A stretch of 64,000 nt of DNA from Liolophura sinensis (taxonomy: Eukaryota > Mollusca > Polyplacophora > Chitonida > Chitonidae): positions 868,001-932,000 of the forward strand of contig NC_088300.1 in assembly GCF_032854445.1 (NCBI RefSeq). The letters are read 5' to 3'. This document shows, in pieces, positions 24,201 through 31,824 of this stretch; positions within the stretch are counted from its first letter, which is position 1; each line of letters starts with the position of its first letter. The notes under the pieces are model-generated. The model was not told the DNA's origin. It worked only from the letters and a program-made list of their open reading frames with translations, and ran no database searches. A program made the position numbers and the translations under genes.

Positions 24201-27200
24201 TGGGCTGTTTCTCTCCATACCCTCAATCCCACACATTTAGAGCTGTTTCTCTCCATACCCTCAATCCCACACATATTTAGAGCTGTTTCTCTCCATACCC
24301 TCAATCCAACACATTTAGGGCTGTTTCTCTCCTTACTCTCAATCCCACACATTTAGGGCTGTTTCTCTCCATACCCTCAATCCAACACATTTAGGGCTGT
24401 TTCTCTCCATACTGTCAATCCCACACATTTAGGGCCGTTTCTCTCCATACCCTCAATCCAACACATTTAGGGCTGTTTCTCTCCATACCCTCAATCCCAC
24501 ACATTTAGGGCTGTTTCTCTCCATACCCTCTCCTTACCCTCAATCCCACACATTTAGGGCTGTTTCTCTCCTTACCCCCAATCCAACACATTTAGGGCTG
24601 TTTCTCTCCATACTCTCAATCGCACACATTTAGGGCCTTGTCTCTCCATACCGTCAATCCCACACATTTAGAGCTGTTTCTCTCCATACCCTCAATCCCA
24701 CACATTTAGGGCTGTTTCGCTCCTTACCCTCAATCCAACACATTTAGAGCTGTTTCTCTCCATACCCTCAATCCCACACATTTAGGGCTGTTTCTCTCCA
24801 TACCCTCAATCCAACACATTTTGGGCTGTTTCTCTCCATACCCTCAATCGCACACATTTAGGGCCTTGTCTCTCCATACCGTCAATCCCACACATTTAGG
24901 GCTGTTTCTCCCCATACCCTCAATCCCACACATTTAGGGCTGTTTCTCCCCATACCGTCAATCCAACACATTTAGGGCTGTTTCTCTCCATACCCTCAAT
25001 CCCACACATTTAGGGCCGTTTCTCTCCATACCCTCAATCCCACACATTTAGAGCTGTTTCTCTCCATACCCTCAATCCAACACATTTAGGGCTGTTTCTC
25101 TCCTTAAAGTCAATCCAACACATTCAGGGCTGTTTCTCTCCATACCCTCAATCCAACACATTTAGGGCTGTTTCTCCCCATACCCTCTCCTTACCCTCAA
25201 TCCCACACATTTAGGGCTGTTTCTCTCCTTACCCTCAATCCAACACATTTAGGGCTGTTTCTCTCCATACTCTCAATCGCACACATTTAGGGCCTTGTCT
25301 CTCCATACCGTCAATCCCACACATTTAGAGCTGTTTCTCTCCATACCCTCAATCCCACACATTTAGGGCTGTTTCTCTCCTTACCCTCAATCCAACACAT
25401 TTAGAGCTGTTTCTCTCCATACCCTCAATCCCACACATTTAGGGCTGTTTCTCTCCATACCCTCAATCCAACACATTTTGGGCTGTTTCTCTCCATACCC
25501 TCAATCGCACACATTTAGGGCCTTGTCTCTCCATACCGTCAATCCCACACATTTAGAGCTGTTTCTCTCCATACCCTCAATCCAACACATTTAGGGCTGT
25601 TTCTCTCCTTACCCTCAATCCAACACATTTAGGGCTGTTTCTCTCCATACCCTCAATCCCACATATTTAGGGCTGTTTCTCTCCATACCCTCAATCCAAC
25701 ACATTTAGGGCTGTTTCTCTCCTTACCCTCAATCCAACACATTTAGGGCTGTTTCTCTCCATACCGTCAATCCACACATTTAGGGCTGTTTCTCTCCATA
25801 CCCTCAATCCAACACATTTAGGGCTGTTTCTCTCCATACCCTCAATCTCACACATTTAGGACTGTTTCTCCCCATACCCTCAATCCAACACATTCAGGGC
25901 TGTTTCTCTCCTTACCCTCAATCCAACACATTTAGGGCTGTTTCTCTCCTTACCCTCAATCCAACACATTTAGGGCTGTTTCTCTCCTTACCCTCAATCC
26001 CACACATTTAGGGCTGTTTCTCTCCGTAACTCTCACAGCTGTGTTGCTCGGTAAGAGTTACCCCACTCTACAGACCTTAAAACGAAAGGCGTGCGATCGC
26101 CCTCACTCCCTATTGCGCGCCCAAAATCTAAGGTCAGCCACTGTTTCACGGCACGCCTTTTGCTTCGGTCATGTATTTGTAAGTTCCATTACCTACTTCT
26201 CACATAGCAAGTTAGGTCAGCTGTAACAGCATGGGCAGTAACGTTTATTTACTGCGTGGCTGAAAGTGGAAGTCGCTAGCGCCCCCTATTAGAGGAGATA
26301 AACACTCAGGGCCGGTAACTAGCGCATGGTTAGGATCTTGACCGTGTGATAGCACGTGTACTATGGCATGCGAAACTCTGTGTGTGTGTCCAGAAAGGGA
26401 AGTTTTGTGAATCTTTCGACATTCTTGACCTGGAATGTATCCGCTGACACAGGGTACAGCATGGCCCATATTCTAGGTCAGGTCTGTGTGATGAAAGTTT
26501 ACTGCAAAATTTGCTCTAAATACACAGATAAAATCAAGTCAGATCGCCCAATTTGCAGTAAAGCCCACAGGAAACTCGAGACATATGTCAGAGGATCGGA
26601 ATGCGTGACAAAACATAATGTCACAAGACATTTGTCTTCTACAGTAAGTTAGACATAAATCAATTGATTTCTGTTTCTAAATGTCGCTAAGCTAACTCAT
26701 TTAGCTACCGATATGTGATGCCGAGGTTGAAAATTTAACTATTTAAGTGTATACTGGTTGCCTACGTCGCAGTTTCCTGTCAAGGGAGACAACTCAAGTT
26801 AAAATATTCAACGTAACATTAATTCTCGTCATCACAATTTATAGCTAAAGGGACATCAGGTACTGGTTGATAAGTCTTTAAAACCAATACTATGGTAAGT
26901 GCGTTAATAATAAATAGAAGATTGTCATAAATATATTATTATGAATACCAAACTGATACAAAATGTTAAAATTTACAAATAACACTTGTATTAAAAAGGG
27001 AAGCTTTTTCTCTATCATTCTTAGTAATTGTGTTAAGTTTTATAGTCAGAGACGTGTACATCAGCTGTGGGCGACTCCATTTTGCCTAAGAACTAATCCT
27101 GACGTCTTATGTGTTAGGAGGAGAATTGACTTCGGAAACCACCAAAGTGCAGTTCATACATTTCCGGCAGAACTGTTCTTCTCAGAAGGTATCGCACAGT

Positions 27201-30200
27201 ACAGTTTGTTTTCCGCTTGACGATCGGGAAACCGAAAAGTTGGACATAGGTTCCGAGTTCACACAAACAAGCCGGCAGTTTTAACGACTCTCACTGGCTG
27301 AGAGGCAACACACCCCCAGCATAAATTACAGGGTGTTAAAGATGGAGGACACGATGGACTCGGCATGTATTGTTTTGCACCATAATACCATACTGTTGCA
27401 GTATTTTGCTGAAGTTTGTTTTTCCAAACACTCCATGTGGGATTTACTGAATTACTGCATTGATCAGTAATTTGATTGGTTTTGTGAAACTGGACCATGT
27501 TTTGATTGCTGAATATCCTTTAATTGTCAATCAGACAGCCTAAATAGTACTTTTACAGTTTGAGTAAAATTAATAGTTGTCTGTCTGAAATGTATTTCTT
27601 TCTATAACTAAAATCCACTATTTTGTGACAAAGATTTAGTAGTGTACTGTGCATTTTTAGACAGATTTTACAATATTCTATATTACCTGTCTTTGTGTTT
27701 TCCATCTAGGGTCATGCAGTAGCCTTGGAGTACCAGGAAATATTGGGAAGTGAGGTAACACCAAAGCCTAACGATGCTGGTTATGCAGAAGGAAATTTAG
27801 CCCAACCCAGAATCCAAAGTTTTCTGCAAAAAAGTGCTGGTGAAGCCTACAGGAAATTGCTTCCAAATGCGTACTTACTTGCAGTTTCTGGACAGCCAAT
27901 GAGAAATTTCAAAACAATTGTAGATTCCCAGAAAGCCAATGGAGTTCATCTCAAGGAACAGCCTCTGGCTAACATGCCTGAGAATTCATCTCTCTTATTG
28001 CAGATTCAGTTAGGGATAAAATCCCTGAGACCTGAACAGCAAGCTCAGCGTCTTCTGTCTTAAGTGATAGTTCACAAGCCAGGAAAACAGGAAGTGAAAA
28101 GGAATTGGTCCTTGTGGGGATGGTCAAACATGGCGTACCTGTTTGTTTTACAACAGCGTTGATAAACATTAATGACCTAGGTGATGCAACAGCTGAAAAT
28201 CTGAAATCCGCAATAGACAATACCATCACTCATCTCTGCAACAGCAGACGGTATTGCCGTGAACACCGGCATATATAGTGGTCTTCTCACCAGATTCAAA
28301 AATGAATGCCCGTGGCTTGTAACTGTTCACTGTATTTCCCATAGATCTGAGCTTGCATTAAAGGACAGTATAATGAAGATCCAGAAAACTGCTGAAGTAA
28401 AGTATTTCTTAACAACAATATTTCTACTTGATGAAAAATCCTGGTAGATTTCTTCATCACTTTAAGTTGACTACCCAATCTCTTTGTGTGCATGTATACA
28501 AATTTCCGAAATAACATGGAGCCAGACTTGTTAGCCATCTTTGTAATGGTCTCCAGACACTGCTTCACAACTGGATTCCACTCGCAATAGCTATTGAAAA
28601 ATCGGTTGCAAACAGTTCGCGCCGGGCTTTTCAACTCTTGGAAATACTTAAACGATTAAAGGACTTGAAAATTATCAGGTATGTGTTGTTTGCTGAAGGC
28701 TGTATTAAATAAAGTGGCACAATTATCACTTAAATTTAAAAGTGGTTTATGTCTGTTTGAAGTTTTGCCGACAACTGAAAAGACCTAAGCAGAATTTGAA
28801 GGCCTGTGGTGTACAAAAAAGCCAATTCAGACTCTGATAGAAGAAGTATCTGGAATCAAAATCACATTCAACACACTTCAGGAAGGAGAGAACAGTCTGT
28901 TTGCCAACACCATGAAGTGACCGTGTTCCTTTTCAAAACCTGACCACGAAAAGCAAAACAGAGCAAACAGAGAGTATGTACTCGTCACCTACCTCTCCAG
29001 TGGTGGGTGTAGAAGTTGATCGGACACACCTTAATATTCAGATGAAACCTTAGAATGTGTTAAATCAGATGTAATTGAGTCCTTCATAATTTGTATAAAT
29101 ACTAGATTTCAGTCCCTATAGGATGAAATGTTCCAAAATATGATCTGGTTAGACCCAGGGAACTAGAGAACTGATTCATCTGAAAACTTGAAATGTGTTC
29201 ACTATCTCTCATCATATTTTGCTGTTCCTCTTGGAAACTGTAAATTTGATAAAAGTCATCTTAAACATGAGCTTCAAAACAGAAAAGAGCTCTGGAACAT
29301 CAGATTGTTAGCTGAAGTAATACTTTCCATTGGAATGAGTAATGCAACAGCTGAATCTTGAGGAACAGTTGTGATAGCAGTGATAGTTGGACACCATGTT
29401 GAATAGAATTGTGTTTAATTTGGAGTGTTCTATACATTTACAAATCATTCAAGTATATGTAAATGACTGAGTATGGTTTGTGTCACTTTATTTAGGTCGA
29501 ACATTTAAACAACTCTTGAGTATTTCTGTTTTTCATGTCATGAATGTGTCCAAAATACTTCATAAAAATGGTCTTAAATCACATTATTTCTTTAGCATGT
29601 TGGCTTCTTCCCTTTTACTTTTTAAAGTGGTTTTGAAGGTTTTTTTTTCCCATTCAGAATAATCGGTTGGAAAAGATTACAACTTCAGCCTGGAATGGAC
29701 AACTATTTTTGTTTTTGGAATGCTCAGCAGTTTATCTCCCAGCAGTCTTTTTGTTATTGACGAGATTGACCATGGTTGTTTCTCCATGTTCTAAGTCCTG
29801 TTAATAAACTGCCAATTCCCTGCTAATGATATCATGACCATGAGATACTGGTTTAATCCTGTCCTTGGACATGTCATTGCTACTCTCTCGCTGTTTGCAG
29901 GGGGTTTGGTGACAATAAGCTGTCGAGGGAGGGGTGGAGGCTCAAAGGGATGATTGTACAGTCTGACATTCGTTGAAGGCCACCTATATTCTAACAATAT
30001 GGTTTGGAAGTCTAACTTGCATGTAGCTTGCCAAAGGTGAGTGGTTTACCCAACATGCCCAAGGCAGGCTGAAATTCCCTGAATATGGAATGGCATTAAC
30101 CAACAACCAATCAATCGTTCAATCCTTTTAGAGAACTAATCCCTGAAATTGGGTAGCGCTCTCCTGGCATATGTACAGGGAACTGTTAATTGCTCCTTGC

Positions 30201-31398
30201 TTGTCTAGCTCAGAAATGTGAATGAACAATGAACGTAATTAATACCTGTATAAAACATTACCACAGCCCAAATGTGTAAGGTTTTACTGACACATAGTAG
30301 CAGAGATAATACAAGTAAAAAAGTAACACAATACCTTGAAAGCAATAGCATAGACCTTATCTCCAGCTCTGTGAGAAATAGCATCGTCATCCTCCACCCC
30401 ATCCCAGATCCGAGCATCTCCATCCAAACCACATGTTAACAAGTACCTTATTTGAACAAAAATCACAAACACATTAATAATAAGAACTTAGCCACTTCCA
30501 AATGTTTGAATTTATGTAGCAGTAAATAAATTTTCTAACTAAGGATGGCCTATATTCACTGATGTGTAGGGAGCTTATCCAAGAACATACTGTGTGGCAT
30601 TCTGTATGCTGAATGGACATTTATGATGTCATTGATGTGACAGTGCCAGTCAACTTGCGAGATTCCAGAAATGTTGATTAGGCACTGCCTGCACTGCACA
30701 GTGACCCCATTGAGATGGGCTGAATTTAGTGCCGCAGATGTTCGTATTGCTTATGGTAAAAAAAAAACAGATATGTGATGTTTCTCTTGATAAATCTAGA
30801 AGCCGATCCATTGCTAGAATGAGAGTTATCTCACCCAGATTCTACAACCAGCTGACACTGTCGTGATATCCCTTAACGTCATTTGATACCAAAATGATTT
30901 GAGAGAACGACCAAGTCGTCTGGCACCCTGGATCAAAGGATGTTAAAATTTGACTCATGGGCTGATGGACAGAGCTGAGAGTGACTTCGACTAGAGCACT
31001 GTTTGCCGCAGCCAAAGTATAACACAGCATCGTGGAACAGTCTAGATATAGTTTTTTTGGAGGAATTTTAAGGTTGGGGTTGGTGTCACATGGTAGAGTG
31101 ACATCAGCTCAATGAAGGACCAGGTTTTAACAATAAACATGTGGGAATGGGCTCACTGACGAACAAAAGGATCGACCTTGTCTTTACAGCTGGCTTCCTT
31201 TGAAGAAAGACGGCGGTCAGTTCGCGTCAACAATTTCACTTCACTCTTCAGTTTTAAGGATGGCAAATTCTTAACGTCACTCCGGAAAAAAAGAAAAGCA
31301 CGTTGATTCGTTTCATTTTACCTGCCAGATGTGTCGTAACACAAATCTGTGTGCCCATCACTATGAGCGTATCGTAAAGGTTTCTTGCTTGGTGCCAT
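708..31398 (-). CDS. WDHD1: WDHD1 (AND-1/Ctf4) replisome scaffold, 20 exons, 3' end outside window
   Basis: WDHD1 links the CMG helicase to DNA polymerase alpha-primase in the nucleus and supports replication and sister cohesion. Coding exons in transcript order: 31322-31398, 30335-30446, 19198-19349, 18808-18916, 15710-15807, 14435-14483, 13857-13949, 12559-12665, 10942-11026, 10631-10681, 7656-7839, 6747-6904, 6023-6207, 5672-5753, 4587-4752, 3096-3213, 2597-2705, 2057-2118, 1448-1562, 708-839. They total 2244 nt, exactly 748 codons, with matching phases and GT-AG at every junction. Recognisable stretches include LLTCGLDGDARIW, SIDVEFHDTAIHHAMHF and GTPGLVDSSGVVRLLNRSLG, which align along vertebrate WDHD1 in order. 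The start is ATG at 31398 (MAPSKKPLRYAHSDGHTDLC). The human protein is about 1129 residues, so roughly the last third, with the HMG box, is off the left edge. The gene is stretched by repeat-filled introns; intron 2 alone is 11 kb. Identity rests on remembered family sequence, but collinearity over 20 exons makes it very safe. Confidence 0.97.
1933..2006. repeat. 24-bp tandem array, 3 units
   Basis: The unit is accacaacattgttgtctgt plus tgtc. It contains the palindromic word acaacattgttgt. Located in WDHD1 intron 18, about 50 bp from the exon 18 donor. Confidence 0.85.
2705..2835. repeat. 22-bp array of WDHD1 exon 17 acceptor copies, 6 units
   Basis: On the minus strand the unit is atgttttggtggcatgttac plus ag, repeated about six times. 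The genuine acceptor reads atgttttgatggcatgttgc plus ag before exon 17, so it is the last member of the array. The frame is open through the repeats, which makes the exon appear artificially extended upstream. Confidence 0.88.
3418..4072. repeat. 41-bp tandem array, 16 units
   Basis: The unit is ttgccatcaacacttcacaa followed by tgtaaccattactacgtgta and g. Located in WDHD1 intron 15. Confidence 0.95.
4955..5300. repeat. 51-bp tandem array, about 6.5 units
   Basis: The unit is gcagtcaactagacagtgga followed by atcagagaatcccaccagct and ggcctgctata. Located in WDHD1 intron 14. Confidence 0.93.
6747..7839 (-). CDS. WDHD1: WDHD1 exons 11-12: acidic linker
   Basis: Exon 11 (7656-7839) encodes an Asp-rich segment with GVFDDDDDFLLRATGDDG and DQDDDPFNLPIKKPG. 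Exon 12 (6747-6904) encodes a Ser/Pro/Thr-rich stretch ending in KAFQSGSTPEHLSARFM. Together they cover about residues 312-425, matching the acidic, poorly ordered linker between the WD40 propeller and the SepB domain in animal WDHD1. The terminal QSGSTP...RFM motif is a conserved lead-in to the SepB domain. Phases 1 and 0 are consistent with the flanking exons. The 76-bp tandem array at 7040-7560 fills the intron between them. Confidence 0.94.
7040..7560. repeat. 76-bp tandem array, about 6.5 units
   Basis: The unit starts aaactgactacaccaagtac and includes a C-rich stretch (cccctccctctccccctgct). It fills most of WDHD1 intron 11 between exons 12 and 11. Confidence 0.94.
7840..10630 (-). other. 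WDHD1 intron 10
   Basis: This 2.8 kb intron has no tandem array and no recognised element. A GC-richer patch around 9840-9920 contains caggatggccgcc, a YY1-like word. Three overlapping caaggt units at 10370-10392 give TCAAGGTCA words. Open frames are short and none is recognisable. Confidence 0.6.
10631..31398 (-). CDS. WDHD1: WDHD1 exons 1-10: N-terminal WD40 beta-propeller
   Basis: Exons 1-10 encode about residues 1-311, the seven-bladed WD40 domain expected at the N terminus of WDHD1. Blade signatures are visible: GHTDLCYD with DGDARIW (exons 1-2), GHEAPVLSVALHP (exon 4), SSCDGTVRVW (exon 5), VTFSPCGNYLAASCVDG followed by VCVWDW (exon 8), and ITALAWNPKG (exon 9). Exon 6 is only 49 nt and exon 10 only 51 nt, so long-frame searches miss them. 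Exon 3 (NDRFFTASDSNSVQAYTFPD onward) matches the segment linking blades 1 and 2. Introns 2, 4, 5, 7 and 8 carry the bulk of the minisatellites. The acceptors of exons 8 and 9 are themselves members of tandem arrays, described separately. Confidence 0.95.
11015..12190. repeat. 44-bp array of WDHD1 exon 9 splice-acceptor copies, about 26 units
   Basis: The plus-strand unit is gtttggttctgtcagaaaga followed by ggagggtaaagaaattatggacat. On the transcribed strand each unit reads a pyrimidine tract (ctttaccctcctctttctg), acag, then AACCAAACAT, the first ten bases of exon 9. The true acceptor at 11027-11028 belongs to the unit next to the exon. The array fills most of intron 8. Some right-hand units carry an extra gaca insertion. 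It is clearly a duplication of the exon edge. Confidence 0.95.
12662..13090. repeat. 83-bp array derived from WDHD1 exon 8 and its acceptor, 5 units
   Basis: Beyond the genuine exon 8 acceptor (12666-12667) lie about five units of 82-89 bp. Each contains, on the minus strand, a ttctcag acceptor, CTGGTGTCA, and a sequence closely matching the first ~70 nt of exon 8 (ATGTGGAAACT...CTTCCTGTGTTG). A one-base insertion near the middle (TTCTTCACC for TTCTCGCC) puts the copies out of frame, so they are pseudo-exons rather than usable exons. Confidence 0.92.
13268..13312 (-). mobile_element. Possible SINE tail fragment
   Basis: The minus strand reads gagtattgtgattaacacca and then an (aataaata) tail, like the last ~45 bp of the SINE family found at 14.0 kb. 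It is very short and could be convergent A-rich sequence. Confidence 0.35.
14023..14289 (+). mobile_element. tRNA-derived SINE with 11-bp target-site duplication
   Basis: A tRNA-like head with a box A-like tggttagcatg and a degenerate box B (gagctcaagtccag) is followed by a conserved core (tttcctcccaccataatgct) and a tail of (aaat)n after acaccaatca. The insertion is flanked by a perfect aaactacaatg at 14012-14022 and 14290-14300. That marks a recent retrotransposition into WDHD1 intron 6. Confidence 0.88.
14850..15570. repeat. 40-bp array with two side-by-side subfamilies, about 18 units
   Basis: Left units (to about 15140) read gtatgtgaacagcagtattg and right units read gcatgtgctcagcaatactg within the same 40-bp frame. 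Located in WDHD1 intron 5, ending about 140 bp from the exon 5 donor. Confidence 0.94.
15808..18807 (-). other. WDHD1 intron 4
   Basis: This 3.0 kb intron contains the 16-bp array near its 5' end and a short (at)n tract near 17525-17541. A patch at 16550-16640 includes aaaatggctgcttgcatcag before gtgagtg, an ATG with a donor on the plus strand that leads to no recognisable exon. I see nothing else I can name. Confidence 0.6.
18415..18602. repeat. 16-bp tandem array, about 12 units
   Basis: The unit is gaagccagacctgcat with cat/tat and cag/cac variants. Located in WDHD1 intron 4, about 200 bp downstream of the exon 4 donor. Confidence 0.92.
19490..21705. repeat. 46-bp tandem array, about 48 units
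   Basis: The unit begins atgcagttgaggtaggctga and continues atagggctgtcaggtcattt, ggaaac. It starts about 140 bp upstream of the WDHD1 exon 3 acceptor, inside intron 2. Units vary by substitution (gttagg/gtaggc, aagg/aggg, cgg/tgg) with a few single-base deletions. No coding potential is seen. Confidence 0.95.
21927..26066. mobile_element. Inverted-repeat-bounded element filled with a 38-bp satellite
   Basis: About 80 bp at 21927-22006 is repeated in inverted orientation at 25985-26066. The shared core agttacggagagaaacagcc is identical, and I estimate about 83% identity overall by eye. The right inverted repeat contains one unit of the 38-bp satellite that fills 22370-26030; the left one holds the unit in opposite orientation. 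Between the left repeat and the array are about 360 bp of non-repetitive sequence. I found no transposase frame inside and no clear target-site duplication. It resembles a MITE or foldback element whose subterminal sequence amplified. Confidence 0.6.
22370..26030. repeat. 38-bp satellite, about 96 units
   Basis: The unit reads tcaatcccacacatttaggg followed by ctgtttctctccataccc. Variants differ at few positions (cca/aca, ggg/gag, cttacc/catacc, gggccttg). Rarer variants such as cttaaagtcaatcc recur at about 22.71, 23.33, 24.03 and 25.10 kb with the same neighbours, showing block duplication (higher-order repeats). The array is in WDHD1 intron 2. Confidence 0.95.
26070..26350. other. CpG-rich patch upstream of the hAT-like pseudogene
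   Basis: Several CpGs and GC-rich words (gtgcgatcgc, ttgcgcgccc) occur in an otherwise AT-rich intron. An inverted pair aaaggcgtgc / gcacgccttt lies at about 26085-26160. It may be the former promoter or terminal region of the decayed gene just downstream. Function is inferred. Confidence 0.35.
26502..29425 (+). pseudogene. Decayed hAT-like / ZNF862-like TTF zinc-finger gene
   Basis: The first part (26502-26643) encodes YCKICSKYTDKIK and TKHNVTRHLSST, a TTF-type zinc-finger layout. It stops at a gtaagt donor. An acceptor at 27708-27709 resumes in frame with GHAVALEYQEILG, then RIQSFLQKSAGEAYRKLLPN and GQPMRNFKTIVDSQKANGV. After a frameshift near 28000, recognisable pieces recur: ARKTGSEKELVLV, FTTALININDLGDATAENLK, AVNTGIYSGLLTRF and VHCISHRSELALKDSIMK. 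From 28448 on there are many stops. This order matches the ZNF862-like proteins of invertebrates, which derive from hAT-type transposases. It lies in WDHD1 intron 2 on the opposite strand. The intact intron argues against a processed copy. It is not functional as read. Confidence 0.7.
29426..31321 (-). other. WDHD1 intron 2 start and intron 1 (flanking exon 2)
   Basis: Apart from WDHD1 exon 2 (30335-30446), this stretch holds no recognised gene, array or SINE. It is ordinary AT-rich intron sequence with short unsupported open frames. Confidence 0.55.
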
Positions 31399-31824
31399 CT
31401 CTTAACCAACAGAGAAAATCGCGTTTACCGCCAAATTTCGGTTCTTGATCTACTTCCTGTCATTAACACCGCCAAAATAAATGCAAAAACCTTAACTTAT
31501 TCACGGATGGAATACGATATAAAGTTTTGGTGTGGTAAAACTAATATTACCGCCTTTAATCTCTACATGCCATGGAATGAGAAGTAAAACTTAAACAAAA
31601 ATATTTAAAATAATAATGGATATTCGACAGAAATTAATTCATTTTGGAGACTACCTGGCTGGAAATTACAGATGTCCCCTCAAGCGGATGTGACGTTTCT
31701 GATGACAGGAATAGTCAGCGCCACCTCAACGGGAAATAATTTATCGAGGATGGGAAGCTGGTGTTGTGTGAGACTTAAATCATGTGTAATTTCCGCGGAC
31801 GTGTAGTCTAAATCGTGTCTCAAG
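31399..31824. promoter_or_regulatory. Divergent WDHD1/SOCS promoter
   Basis: The WDHD1 ATG (31398, minus) and the SOCS ATG (31825, plus) are 426 bp apart with no other gene between, so both promoters must share this interval. Two E2F-like words, read on the minus strand as TTTGGCGG, occur at 31428-31435 and 31469-31477, close to WDHD1. That suits a replication gene driven at G1/S. An ETS-like core (acttcctg on the plus strand, near 31451) lies between them. No convincing TATA box is seen. The SOCS start has the context CAAGATGGC, similar to the YY1/TISU initiator. The motifs are visible; their function is inferred. Confidence 0.7.
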
